DNA of 64,000 nt from Gnetum montanum (taxonomy: Eukaryota; Streptophyta; Gnetopsida; Gnetales; Gnetaceae), in the NCBI GenBank assembly GCA_015680685.1, contig MNCI01029340.1, forward strand, positions 216,733 through 280,732, in the 5' to 3' direction. Of this stretch, positions 31,322-43,754 are shown piece after piece. Each line of letters begins with the position of its first letter. Within the stretch, counting starts at the first letter, position 1. The notes beneath the pieces are model-generated. The model worked only from the letters and a program-made list of their open reading frames with translations. It was not told the origin of the DNA and made no database searches. The translations under genes were made by a program, and so were the position numbers.

Positions 31322-32181
31322 TATCCAATAATACAAATCATGAATATTTAATTTGGTTGAATTGTGTGAACTAAGACTAATATAATCATCTAGATAACTA
31401 AGCATTAAATTATTGATCATTAGATTCTCAATCACAGTTTTGTGAACTTAATTTATATGGTTAAGTGTGATTGAGGCATATGACTGTGATGTTTCTAAGG
31501 TCATATCTAAAATATTTTTAAAATATTAAAATTCTAAATAATGTAGCATAAGTGTAAAGAATAAATATAATCTAACTTAGGAATATAGTATCTAATCGTA
31601 AATTACTATACACATCCTAAACCTAGGTACCCACCAATAAGTGTACCAAGTGGTGCATTACTAGGATTACCAAATGTTAACACATTTATGCTTGAAGTTG
31701 GTTGTACTTCATCATCATCATCCTAGTCATATTCCAATAAAATGGGATCAGCTACATGAGTTCTTTATCGCCATTTGGCTCTATGAAGAGCTAGATCCTT
31801 ATTTATATGTAGTTTCTTTAAATCATATTCGATTATTGAATTTGGTCATACTAATGTGATGTAATTATATGTGATGAAACAAGTTAATTAAGTGTGCATT
31901 AGTTAAAAGAACATTTAAAAGTAAATTTTAACTAAAAAAAATATAGAGCTAAGCTAAGTACTGCAATGAAGGAAATGGATATTAATCTTATCACTATCAT
32001 GAAAATGTATTTAGGTACATGATCACTCAAATAAGATTTTGTACAATCTATTTAATTCTCATTATAGGCACTTGGTGACTAATGTTAATTTTCACAAGAA
32101 CATACTAATGGAGTTTCTCTGTTCTACTAACCAAATAGTTATGTAAATGTACTAGGTGCACACATTTATGTAAGTATTTAT
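31322..32181 (-). repeat. G0 3' LTR, second fragment
   Basis: It resumes the LTR right after the CCCTA duplication of G2 and runs to TTTAT at 32177-32181, the target duplication of the copia solo LTR. It aligns with 58770-59520 of the right LTR; both contain CATCTAGATAACTA- or CATCTAGATAGCTA-like and GGATTACCAAATGTTAAC- or ...ATATTAAC-like blocks. Confidence 0.75.
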
Positions 32182-34212
32182 TGTTGACCTTTTGGCATGT
32201 GAAAACCTTAGAGGAAATGAAGAAATATGAAATTGTATTTGTAGTATAGCAGGGCCATAAATGAGCAAGGACTTTAGAATAAGAGTTGATTTTGAAAATG
32301 AGATCTACATTGAGATGTCATGAGATCTACGTAGAGATGTCATTATGAAGACTACATGGGCAAGATGAGAGCATGGATGAAAACAAAGACTACAAATCAA
32401 ATGAAGATGCTCCAAGGACTAGTAAGAATGCAAATTGATAAGAGAAAGCCTCAAAAGTTAGAGCTCAAAAGTTAAGGAGACATCTCCTAAAAATAGTAGG
32501 CATTACATTCAAGAATAAACATCTCCCTAGAGGTGTCCCATTTTCTAGTGAGATGCCTCTCTTGAATTGAGGCCAATCTCAGGTAGACATATCTACTCCA
32601 AAGAAGACCTCTACACTAGCTGTTGGGTAGTCATTGCATGAATTATAAGGAGTTTTTAGAAACTCTAAAGTCATAAGAAGATACCAAATTCTTGGGAATT
32701 GTGCAAGCACTGTTAACAACAAAAGCAACCATTATCATATCTATGTTATTGTACTTTTGTTCTTTGTTGTAGCATCATTTACTTAGTTGTATGTTGAATT
32801 TAGCTTCTGATGAGTGGCAAGATACCCTTACACTCAACCATACAAATATGAGCATAGCAGCGCGATTCGGTTGAACTCCATAGACTAAGTGCCTACACGC
32901 CCATGGAACACTTAGGGTTAATCATTCGTTGTCTTCCCAGACTCACGGTCTATGGTTAAGTTTGAGGTATATGATTTTTATAGCTTTTTATGTTTTTGTC
33001 TCCTATGCTAACAAGGTGAAGGGTTGAGAAACTAATTACTAACTCTAACTAATGAACTAAGTCTAAATTACCTAGCATCAGCATCCGTTCCCACTTACTG
33101 TACACACCTTGAACCGATGCAACCGTGGCTACCAAACGCTAGTCGTTGCTGGGATCACCACGCGTAACGCACGTGCTCGAAGTGGTCGTACTGAGGCACT
33201 TAACTAGGAGAGAAGGGTTGAGAGAGAAAGTAGTAAATAACAGATAATAAATAACAATAAAAAAATCCTAATTAGCCTATTTCATGCACTGCAAGCTTTA
33301 TCCAAGAAGTTCATCTTTATTGCCGTACAAAAACTTGTGTTCAGGTATAATGTTTGCTCGAATAAAGATCCGTTCACTTTAGGACTCCTACTGTGGGCAC
33401 ATGGAAAATATTCTATCTCTGGAGTGATCAATCTGCCAAAGTTTCCCTACTGTCTAGCCTAGGATGAGGAAACAAGGGAGAGCTGCCTCTTATTTATAGA
33501 TATGACGGTGCACCGCAATATCGCGGGGGAGGATGCGATATCGCATACACGATATCGTGAGGGATGCAATATCGTGACGGCCACGATATTGCGTACGTGA
33601 TATCGCGGCCCATGCGATATTGTGTCCCATTAGCTTCAATGAGAAGGACTTGTAATTTTAGTTATATTCTTTCCTTGTGTATTTTTATTTTTCTTGTTGC
33701 CCTATAGGGTTGATATGCTTCTTGTGAGAAGGCATCCTCATTGAGATTGTTGGGACCCTACAGGGTTGAGTGGTTTTGCAACATCAAAATGCTTTAGAGC
33801 GAAGCTCAATTTTGTAAAGATTCTAGGATCCTTAAAACCACATTTTGAGCTTGTTGGGACATTGCGGGATTGAATGATTTCATAGTGATGAAACACTCTA
33901 CAGCAAAGCTTAGATCTTGTACAAGGTGTGGTGTGCTTCAAATCATATTTTGAGCTTGTTGGGACCTTTCAAGGTTGATAGATTTCATAGTGATGAAACT
34001 CTCCATAGTAGAGCTCAAATCTTGTAAAGGTTGTAGTGTCCTCTAAACCAAATTTTAAAAGAAATAAAGTCTGAATTTGTGAATGAATTCTACCCTCCAA
34101 GTGTGGGCATACCCAAGTTGGGGAACCATATAAAATTTGTTGTGTTCATGTGGTTGGTGTAATTTGTAATTGGGGAACTTATTCAATCCTCCTTCTAAGT
34201 TCTTGATCCTCA
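32182..34212 (+). mobile_element. S1: copia solo LTR, interrupted
   Basis: Starts TGTTGACCTTTTGG, ends GATCCTCA, and is flanked by a perfect TTTAT duplication (32177-32181 and 34213-34217). Without the nested gypsy LTR it is ~1.2 kb. It is the reverse complement of the two LTRs of copia C2 (50340-51346 and 55481-56533). With no internal region it is a solo LTR left by recombination between LTRs. Its U3 holds several GAGACATCTC-like motifs at about 32320-32590. Confidence 0.88.
32808..33632 (-). mobile_element. S2: gypsy solo LTR nested in S1
   Basis: Starts TGATGAGTGGCAAGATACCC and ends CCCATTA, read as CATCA with one C-to-T change. GCTTC flanks both ends (32803-32807 and 33633-33637). It belongs to the same superfamily of LTRs as G1 and G2. 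The minus-strand TATA box is at plus 33490-33498. The U3 cluster at 33515-33625 holds about seven GCGATATCGC-type units. It is the youngest layer of a three-level nest. Confidence 0.88.
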
Positions 34213-34217
34213 TTTAT

Positions 34218-34306
34218 TATACTTGAATCAATGTTGTTACATTAATGAAGCAAACCATGCATCGATGCTGATGCATTGACACAACCAATGAAATTAGGAT
34301 TCATCA
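34218..34306 (-). repeat. G0 3' LTR, last fragment
   Basis: Resumes after the TTTAT duplication and ends GGATTCATCA, followed by CTGCCATGAATGACTG, a decayed form of the polypurine tract seen at 6282 and 23575. It aligns with 59515-59593 of the right LTR. Confidence 0.7.
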
Positions 34307-36661
34307 TACTGCCATGAATGACTGAAAACTCATTCTTGAGTTAACAAAAATAGGACCAAGTTTGTTTACAAAATTATTGAAGTAACTAGACTAACTCTAA
34401 TTGGATAACTTGAGTGCCACATTACAAAATTTATTTGAATGTTTATATATTTTAACTTATGAAAAAATTGAACACATTACAAAAACTATTATGTAGATAT
34501 GTACAAAAATACATTGAGGCATATGCCTTAGGTGGTGGTGGCTCCTATGGATCTTGTGATGCCTTTTGAGGCCTCAATAGTCGCTATGGGTACCTTGTTG
34601 CTACTTTCACCTAAAATGTATATAGTAGAACACTTATTTTTTTCTCTTTTATTATGGGATCACTAATGATCTAGGATAATTCACCTAGATTAGTAGTTGT
34701 GGAAACCTATCAAGGACATGATAGAGTTGGAAACATTTCATGAGCATTAATGAACCATACAATGAACTATTTATGTTCAATGTTGAATGGCTTCATTATG
34801 TTTTTTAGATCCTAGTAATTAGTCATTTTTCAAGCTAGGTATTTAATAATGGTCTTATGATCTTTGAATTTTGTTTCAAGAATCTTAAGCTCCACATTAG
34901 CTATTTCAAGCTTTTGATGCACCTCCTTATAGAGATTATACTCATTATCATATAGTATGTATGAATTTTCCACTTACTTTTCCAACTTGAATATGAGTAT
35001 CCTAGTAGTGAGCATAATGATATTAACATAAAAAATATTTATTAGTTTCATATATTCCATCACCTTTTCAATTTGAAATTTTTTCATGTGGATTTCTCCC
35101 TTGTTTTATGCATTGAGTTCATCAAAGATGGGCTACCATGCATAACCTTGAATCTACTAGAGGGTTTCATTTATCTTCATTTTGGCCTATTAGATGTATT
35201 TTTCATTTATTTTCTTTTGCAATTCCACCTAGTCCTTGTAATAATTTTTGAAATTTTCATAATTTAGGACCTTATTATTTTAGGTAGAAATCTTAATGGC
35301 TAATTTTTGGTGAACTTCTCACACCTCTTTCATGGAGAGATTTTGATTATCAGCTATCAATCTTTGTAGATCCATATTCACTTTTGCCAGTTGCTCCTAT
35401 TAGTGCTTAAGATATTCTTCTAATTGGTTCATTAATTTCTCCACCTTAAGAAGTCTTCTATTTTCCTTAGCTAGGTTCTTATTTTCTTTGCACACTATGG
35501 TGAGGTCCTTATTTGCTTTGTTAAGCATTACATTCATCAAAAATGCATCCTAGATGTCTTTCTCCTTTATGTAGGTTTATTATTATGTAGCCTTGAGTTG
35601 CTAAAATGCCTCCTCTTGTAAGCCTTGGTTGGTCAAAAGAAATATCAAATAAGAAGGATTTCAATTATGCAACTTTACTTATTAGTTTTTAATTTAGTGA
35701 TGTGGCCTCTTGAAGTTGTGTCTCTATGATGATGAGCTTATCACTTATCTCTATGAATGTAGATTGGGTTGACGTAATATCTTTCTAAAATATCAAAGAC
35801 ATCTAGAATTGATGGCCTAATGTCCATGACTCTTTCCAAAACTTCCTCATGCTATGCTATACTAACCCTCATGATTTTTTTGCAAATATTTGAATATATG
35901 CAATTGCAACAAAGATGAGCACTAGTGTTATAATAATCTTAAGTATTTTTCTAATGTGATATGCTACCATATTTGTAGCTCCTTTTCTTTATATGGCATG
36001 ATTATCATTATCACTTCTTTCTACTACTATAACATCATTAAAATTTTTTTAGCATTATTAAAAATTTCTAGATTTTTTGATGACATAAATACCATAACTT
36101 CCCCCATGATAGGATTCACTTGGAAAGTGGCTTGACTTTGACATGCAAAGAATAGGTTCAAAAGATCATCTTACTACAAAATTAAAATTGGAGTAGCTTC
36201 ATTTAAGTAACTCATAATAGGATAATAATCCAAGGATCCTTCACCTGAAGCTTGTAGTAATTCTCTCAACTCTCTTATTCTTACTTCCACACTTGGTGTT
36301 CCCTTAGTTGAAAAATATGATATTTCTTCCTTAGGCCTTATTGATGTCTTTTCCTTAATTATTTCTTACCATGATAATGTGGTGATCCTTTAGAGAGCAT
36401 CATTGGAGTAGCAAGTAATTCCTTGCTTTCTACATAATTTTCTAATGAGACATGGGAAGGGGAATATCTTCTTACCCTTTTCATTTTCCTTAAAGTGCTT
36501 CTCAATCACAAGAAAGATGAGCTAGGAAAGGTTGATAGAAAATTTCTTGCAAAGGGCAACACACACCATAGTAGAGAAGGATGTTATTTTTCTTAGACAT
36601 ACCATGGAATTCAAATGGTATGTCCCATAGCATTTTTGAGGCTCCTTCTTATTCTTCTTAG
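34307..36661 (-). pseudogene. G0 aORF, copy 1 (C-terminal and middle parts)
   Basis: The minus strand encodes decayed aORF. The Pro-rich C-terminus is near 34530, coiled-coil sequence runs ~34700-35800, and the middle region is at ~36380-36660. The last matches the YHLN...KI..FS...FL.IE..F.E.E segment of G1 almost codon for codon, despite stops. A solo LTR (J) interrupts it at 36662. No frame longer than ~65 codons survives. Identification is by collinearity with G1 and G2. Confidence 0.65.
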
Positions 36662-37370
36662 TGTTAGATTATATAGATATCTAGAGTAGAGTTACTTCTA
36701 TTTTCTTTAACCCTTTAAACACACACTAAATCCAAATATTACATAAGATAATATAATTTCTAGAAAATAAGAAAAATAGCTAACTTCAATTAATCCAAAA
36801 AAGATTACAATTATAATAGTTTCACAATCCCATAATCAACACTCATACAAACTTGATGATATTACAAGACACGAGGCTCTACAACCACACAATGATTAAT
36901 CTCAATGCAAGACATAATTGAACTAGATCTCTCTTGCATACAGGACTAATATCCAACATACACAAAGAGTCACAATGACTAAAACACACATAATTAACCA
37001 TAGAGATGCATACAAAACTAATGCAATATTTCTCCCAAATCTCATGCCACTTTTTATGTCATTCTTCATGGCATAAAATATGAAACACAAAATAACATTT
37101 TTTAATTACAAGGAAAGAACCCTAGGAAAACCTTTCCCATGACCAACTTGTAGATTCTTAGTAATTTTCATTCTTGTTCTTATCTTTCTTGGTCATTTCC
37201 TAACATAGAACTGCTAACTTAAAACTTTTCTTGGTTATACAAAATAAATTTTAGCTTGGTAAGATGTCTTCCTCTCAACTTTGGCTCTTAGACAAGATGT
37301 CTCTTCTTATTGATAGAATTCTCGTGATGGCATGAGATGTCTCCTTCCAAGGCAAGATGTCTATTGAGAG
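36662..37370. repeat. solo LTR J, copy 1 (first ~700 bp)
   Basis: Starts TGTTAGATTATATAGATATC and matches 45457-46165. It holds several AGATGTCT motifs. The remaining ~230 bp of J lie in reverse orientation near 38060-38295 because of an inversion. Confidence 0.65.
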
Positions 37371-38295
37371 AATGATTAAGGTAGTTAATGCTATGTAATG
37401 ATTGAAATAATAAAATTTAAGAGAATATCAGCCATCATAGGATCTTCACAATGATAGGGTATGATCACTTAAAAGAGTTTATGCAAACATATTTGAAATT
37501 ATGCCAAAATTCAAGGATGATCAAGGGTAGTAATGCCTTAATATAATTACTAAGAATAATAATTTATCATCCCAAGGAATTATGGAGGTGGGTGGTCCAT
37601 TCCAAATGAGGGAAAAATAACCAAGAGAAGGATGTGGAAGAGGATGTGAATAACCATAAGTAGAACCATAGGCCACACATGTAACTAGGTCCATGAGGGA
37701 AGAGCCCAAAATGAAATCTTTCAAATAGATTCCTATTGCAAAAACAAGGCAATCTAGGTAGGATGAAATACGTAAACCTAGGCCAATCCTAAAATTCACA
37801 TTGATCAAATATTACTTAGATAAGATTAAAATGAAGAAAGTCCAAAGTTCCATCCTTTAGAAATCTAGCTTTTGACCCTTGTTAGAGTTTTCTCCCCAAG
37901 AGATTCATAAGCAACTGCAAGCATCATCATTATGATCTACTATCCTAACTAATAAAAAGTGGTACCTTGGAGAGACATATATTTTCTAAACCAACCACAA
38001 GGAAGATATGATTATTAAGATTAAGGATATCATTATTTCTTGGTTAGTGAAAGCTAGATTAGGGGTTATAAGTTTCCAAATATAAGATTCAAGTTGAGTA
38101 AGATATTAGTATAGGGACACTTCTCCTAATCTCCTTTATCATCCCAATAGATGGTTGATTATAAATTTGGGAAGTTGAGAAGACATCTATACCAAGGGCT
38201 AAGATCTCTCAAGAGACATTCCAAGTGGCTAGGATACATCTTGTTAGAAGAAGATATGTTTTGTCCTAGCCAGAGATGTCTCTTCTAGATAGGAG
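37371..38295. other. inverted segment in G0 copy 1
   Basis: This ~925-bp stretch is the reverse complement of the segment corresponding to ~46165-47095. It contains the N-terminal part of the aORF and the end of LTR J. G1 and G2 share the orientation of the 46-kb copy, so this copy is the derived, inverted one. Before the left break the sequence matches J (CAAGATGTCTATTGAGAG). After the right break it resumes as ATTCAAAAATTGGGGTTTC, matching ~47100. A shared ATT at the junctions may be microhomology. Confidence 0.75.
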
Positions 38296-38976
38296 ATTCA
38301 AAAATTGGGGTTTCTAATGTACTTGATATTCTAGGTTTCTTTGCCCCATGATGTAGAGCTCCAATCCAAGAGCTCATAGGTTTTTGAATGACTTGGATTA
38401 GGTATCTTGTATACAATATATCTCATTTGGAATGTTTGGGCCTTTTGGACTACAAAAACTCCATTGGTAGAATGAGAAATATGAGCAAAATATAACTATG
38501 TCCAATGGCTATATATAATTTTTTGAGTTGCATTAATGTTGATGTGTTTGCATTGATGGAGTAGTATCGATCAGGCTTATGTAAATAATTTTGTTAAATT
38601 TTTTACTAATTTCCCATGAATTTTGAGGTAAATCTAAGATTAAACATGATTCAAAATAAGAATCTAAATATAATGACAATATGATTAGGTGTTGATGACA
38701 AGTTAGATAGATTAGTGAAGCATAATTCATGAGAGTTAGGGTTGTTAAATGATAGTTCATAAAGTATATAGAGAAAATGAACAAAATGATTATATACTTG
38801 GTAAATGGAATTGCACTTGAATGACATGGACATGTGAAGATGATGCATAGAATAAATTTCTAAGAGTTATATAAGTGAGTCCTCCTCAAAGAAGGCTCAT
38901 ACTCTAAATGTTCTTGTAAAACCATTTGACAAGGTGTCCATAGGCATGTTTTAGATTGAATGTTAATAATTATATA
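38296..38976 (-). other. G0 spacer, copy 1
   Basis: Matches 47096-47770 in the same orientation and the pol-aORF spacers of G1 and G2 in part (AAGTGAGTCCTCCTCAAAG near 38873). It ends with ATATA at 38972-38976, the target duplication of copia C1. Small frames at 38533-38848 look incidental. Confidence 0.6.
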
Positions 38977-39341
38977 TGTGGAATATGATGAGTAGATGTT
39001 CCACAATAGAATTAGATAGATATCATCTATAAATCTATATTAAATAAGATGAGATCCTATTCATGTAATTCTTATCCAATTCCATGTTTAGTTCATCCTT
39101 ATTTAAGAAGATCCTTAAATAAGATGATAAGGATCATCCCCATGATATCTAAGATTGATGCTAATCTCTTCAAATCTATTCTTGGGAGATCAAGGCCTAT
39201 ATAATTATAGTAGCACATTTTCATTGAAAATATAGAAGCCATATAGAAGTAAGAGAGTTTCAAAAGAGTGTGCTTATTCTAAAAAATTTCTTTATTTCTT
39301 TTAAGGTCAAATTGTAGATCTAGGGCCTTCTAGATTCTTCG
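38977..39341 (+). repeat. C1 5' LTR
   Basis: 365 bp, TGTGGAATAT to AGATTCTTCG; the terminal A of the partner has become G. A TATA-like CTATATAATTATAG lies near 39200. It is followed directly by the primer-binding site TTTGGTACTAGAG. Confidence 0.9.
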
Positions 39342-39392
39342 TTTGGTACTAGAGTAGGTTAGCTTAGATTCTTGACAACAGATCTTTCCAAA

Positions 39393-40310
39393 ATGGCCCA
39401 AAATCACAGATCTGTGTCTCTCCAAGTTCCTATCTTCAATGGAGATAATTATGAATATTGGGCAATCAAGATGTAGACATTTTTGATCTCAAAAGATCTA
39501 TGGGATCTTGTTGAAAATGGATTCCAAGATGTTGGTCAAGCAACATTTCAAGCCTTGAAGGAAGATGAAAAGAATGAAGTTAAGGATCTTCATTAGAATG
39601 ATGCAAAAACATTATTCATCATTCAATCTAGGATATATTTGATAATCTTTCCCAAAATTGTCATGCATGGAACTAGCATAGCTACATGGGATGCACTCAA
39701 AATTGCATATAAGGGATCATTAAAAGTTCATGTTGTCAAGTTACAAGTATTAAGGAAATATTTTCAATCTTTGCGCATGCTAGATTCAAAGAATATTGAT
39801 CAATACATTAGTTGATTTTAACAAGTTTGAAATGGACTTGAATCTTTTAGAGAAACACTTGAGGAAAGGCGTGCTATTAAAAAGATCCTTTGAAGTGTAA
39901 CCAGACAATATGATCTTGTCATTGTGGCTATTGAAGAAGCAAGAGATCTTTATAAGATGACCATGGTTGAGCTCATAGGAAGCTTAAGGACATATGAGCA
40001 AAGAATTATTGATCATGAGGATTCAATAGAAAATGCATTTCAAGCACAATTTTAGAGGGCATCTAATCAAAATCAAAATCAACATCAAAGATCCTTAGGT
40101 GGATCCTCATTCAGAGGATGTGGACATGGTCATGGTAGATCTGGAGGTTGTGGTCATGGAAGATCAAATCAATCAAAGGAAGTTAAGCATTGTGATTTTT
40201 GTGGTACAGCACCCATAATAGTCATGAATGTTGATCAAGGAAGAAGTATGAAAATAAGGGTAAAGCAAAAATTATAGAACATAAAGATCAACAAAAAGGT
40301 AAGAGATTAT
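39393..40310 (+). pseudogene. C1 gag (decayed)
   Basis: Starts MAQNHRSVSLQVPIFNGDNY, then YEYWAIKM and ATWDALKIAYKG, the typical copia gag (UBN2-like) pattern. A Gly/His/Ser-rich stretch at ~40090-40170 precedes a zinc knuckle beginning HCDFCG, in which a one-base shift separates the second Cys from the His and last Cys. Four or more in-frame stops are present. Confidence 0.85.
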
Positions 40311-40369
40311 TTTATACTGAAAAGGAGGAAGATCAACTCCTGATCTTTACAAAGGTACCAGATGTTGTT

Positions 40370-41670
40370 GACAACAACAATATTTGGTATGTTGATAGTG
40401 AGTGTAGCAATTACATGACAGAGAATAAGAAACTATTCTTAAGCTTGAAAAAATATGATGGAAAGGTAACTATAGGTAATGAAAAGAAGTTAACCATTGT
40501 CGGGACTGGATCGCTTGCCTTCACAACAACTTAAGGTAACAAATATGTTATTTCCCAAATATATTTTGTTCTAGATTTTTTAAATAATTTATTAAGTGTG
40601 GGGAAATTATGTTATAATGGGTATCATGTTGAATTTGAAAAAGATGTTTGTAAAATTTCTAAGGCTAATGATGATAAAGGTATTGCCATTATCCCTATAA
40701 GTAAGAATCAAATGTACAAGTTGTAGATGCAAAAGCATGTTCATTGTCTCACTGTTACTAATGACATAGCATGGATATGGCACGCTTGGTTAGAACATGT
40801 CGACTTTGGCTCAATGGATTGCATGCAAAAAATAGAAATTGTAAGAGGTATGCGAAATTTTTCTTTTCTAGATAATCATGATTGTGGCATATGTCAACGA
40901 AGAAAAATTACAAGGTCGCCATTTTCTAGAACATAACATAGATCTCAAGAAAAATTAGATCTAGTTCATATGGGTTTATGTGGACCCATGCAAACATTGA
41001 GCCTAGGTAAAAACCGATCTACGTTAATCATAGTGGATGATTTTTTAAGATTTACTTGGGAATATTTTATGAAATTAAAAGATCAAACATTGGGGTTTTT
41101 TAAGGAATTCAAGGTAGAAGTAGAAAATCAAAGTGGCAATACAATTAAGAAAATCCAAAGAAATCATGGTGGTGAATTTTTATCACTTGAATTTGATGAA
41201 TTTTGTAAGAAAAATGGAATTATTCATCAAACTACCACATCATTTACACCTCAACAAAATGGAATTGCTAAGAGAAAAAATAGAATAGTGGTTGAAATGA
41301 CAAGGTGTCTACTTCAAATGTCAGGTTTAGAGAGAATAAGTTTTGCGCAGAAGCTTGTGCAACATCAATTTATCTTTTAAATAGGATGCCAACAAGGTCA
41401 ATTCATGAAAAAACACCCTATGAATTCTGGTATGATCATCCACCAAATATCTCTCATTTAAAAGTCTTTGGATCTCCTTGCTATGTGAAAATCCCTATAC
41501 AAAATAAAAAATAAAAAAGATATGAAAGCTATACCTTGTATTTTCATTGGTTATGCCACAAAATCCAAAGCTTACAAATGTTACGATGAAAAGAATAAAA
41601 GGGTGATAGAGTCACGTGATGTACATTGTAATGAATTTGTAGCCAAACAATATGGAGGACAACGTATGCA
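40370..41670 (+). pseudogene. C1 protease and integrase (decayed)
   Basis: Protease reads IWYVDSECSNYM at ~40382, with DSE where DSG is usual; that Gly-to-Glu change would be damaging. The integrase zinc region (IWHAWLEHVDFGS, CGICQRRK) is at ~40770-40910 and the core at 40970-41380 (IIVDDFLRF, HGGEFLSLEFDEFCKKNGI, TPQQNGIAKRKNR). It continues after a frameshift with YLLNRMPTRSI and PYEFW...HLKVFGSPCYV at 41360-41500. The D, D, E pattern can be followed across the shifts. Confidence 0.88.
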
Positions 41671-42784
41671 TGATGTGGGATCAATGCCAAACCAAATATC
41701 ATATAAAAGTATTATTGATACCAATGTGGGAAGGCAAAATCAACTGCAGCCAAATTATACACCACATACAAGAAAAAATATAACTGCTGACCAACATGTT
41801 GAATAGCATAGGTTTGAAGTGGGACCTCCTCAAGGACATCATAAGGTAGCAAACAACACATCTTATACCAACACTCACCTTGAATTTGCAGGCCACGATC
41901 AATACATTTCCAACATATACAAGAGACAAGGCTCCATTTGTAAGAACATACAACCATAGCCATCTAATACATAGGCTTGCAACTTCCAACAAGGAAGGAA
42001 ATATTCAGGTTTGCAACCACACCCTTACAACTGCTGCGAATTCTAATGAAATTGGTGTGTCTGTTTCCAAAAAAAATAACACATTGGATGAATGAATGTA
42101 GTCTTTTCCATCATAACACATTGGACCACAATGATCTTTATTGTAATATTACACCTATTTTTTCTATTGCCAATCACATTTCTTGGTTACTTGAACCTTT
42201 CTAACAGTCCAATATCTTCACAAAGCCACAAAATTATGGTGTTCCACCCTTATTTCCATTCTATTTTTCCACAAACCAACAATATTCAAATTGGCAGGCT
42301 CATCATTCCAACGATGCTTCCACTTGGAATATAACCTCTGCAAATGCATCTTCATCTAACGCAAACCTTTGTAGCTATTCTTCATCCATCCTTTCCTCCA
42401 ATTTAGTTGTTTCCTCCATGATGTCTCTAGTTTTTGCTACACTATAGATTCCATCCACATATTAGCTATCTAAATATCATCTAGCCTCCAACATGCTGGA
42501 TACAAATTTTACAAAGCACATTACTCAAAGTCATTTTTGTGAAAGCATCGCTACACCAACCTAGGACGTGGAATTTGTTGAAGATTCTCTCTTCACTACC
42601 ATGGAAGATGAATTTTTTACATTACTTACACTACTTGGGGGTTGGGGGGTGGGGGTGGAGGAAGGAGTAATGATGATTTGTTGGAACCATTCACAATCAT
42701 CGAAGTTGTGTTGGAAAACTACTAGATTGATGCCATGGAGAAAGAGTTGCAAAAAATTCACAAAAACAATACTTAGAGCCTAGT
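41671..42784 (+). other. C1 variable linker between integrase and RT
   Basis: About 1.1 kb without a recognised domain, in the place where copia pol has a poorly conserved linker. It is longer than usual, so a small insertion is possible. A G-rich run lies at about 42640-42665. The overlapping short frames seem incidental. Confidence 0.5.
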
Positions 42785-43670
42785 TCCTCCTCCACTTGGT
42801 AAGCCAATAATTGGCTTAAAATAGATATTTAAAATTAAAATAAATCAATATGTTGAAATAAAAAAATTGAAAGCTCTCCTAGTTGCCAAAGGATATCTCC
42901 AATAGTAAGGTAGAGACTTTGGTGATAACTTTGCTCTTGTTTCACAAATGGAATCCATGAGAATCTTTCTTGCCATTGTTGCACAAGCTGGCTATGTGGT
43001 TTATCAACTAGACATGGCCTCTACATTCCTCAATGGATTTCTTAATGAAGAATTTTATGTGAAACAACCACTAGGTTTCATTGATGAAGGAAAAAGAAAT
43101 CATGTTTAAAAGCTCCATAAAACATTATATAGGCTCAAGCAAGCTCTACGTGCATGATACACATGTATTCATGCATTTTTCATGTAAGAAGACTTCACCA
43201 ATTTTTAGTTCCAAACAACTATATACAAAAAAATTGGGAAGATGACCTTGAAGATTAAAAGTTAGCTTCTAATTTTTGTTTTTTCTTTGGTCCATCACTT
43301 ATCTCTTGGGGATCAAAGAAGCAATCTATAGTCGTCCTCTCAATAACAGAAGTAAAATACATATTCGTATCAAATGCTGCTACTCAGGCCATATGGATCC
43401 ACTCCATTTTCACTGAAATGGGATATATACTTGAACCTCCCATTTGCTTATATTGTGATAGCATAAGTGCTATTGTGATGGAACACAATCCTTTATCATG
43501 GGTGTTCCAAATACATAAATATCAAGTATCATAATCTTAAAATCTTAATCTAAGACAACATACTCAACATAGAACATTGTGCAACTGAAGCACAAATGGT
43601 AGATATTTTTACCAAGATTTTGAGAAGTGAGAATTTTGAATCTTTCATAGACTTCCTTTGAGTGGAACCT
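42785..43670 (+). pseudogene. C1 partial RT and RNase H (decayed)
   Basis: RT begins ALLVAKGYLQ, then FALVSQMESMRIFLAIVAQ, YQLDMASTFLNGFLNEEFYVKQPLGF and LYRLKQALRA, and stops near 43180. The YVDD half is absent. At ~43290 RNase H starts (ISWGSKKQSIVVLSITEVKY, CDSISAIVMEHNP) and runs to ~43660. The abrupt join suggests an internal deletion of ~600-700 bp relative to complete copia elements. Confidence 0.88.
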
Positions 43671-43682
43671 CTTACCATCATT

Positions 43683-43750
43683 GGGGGGGTGGGGGCACGG
43701 GGCACAAAGAGGGTGGGGGAGGGGGCAGGGTGTTGTAGTTTGCTGGGGGC
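43683..43750 (+). repeat. G-rich expansion at C1 polypurine tract
   Basis: Between the pol end and the 3' LTR is a run of at least six blocks of five to seven G. Copia elements normally have a short purine tract of ~12 bp here. The expansion could form a G-quadruplex on the plus strand. Confidence 0.7.
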
Positions 43751-43754
43751 TACT

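Noticed and set aside
37521-37808. 95-codon minus frame that is the complement of a plus frame at 46661-46909
   Set aside because: First taken as a repeated gene. The similarity reflects the inversion of an aORF segment, and neither frame is the coding one.
41699-41992. 97-codon minus-strand frame in copia C1
   Set aside because: Antisense to the C1 linker; Cys/Trp-rich by chance, no motif.
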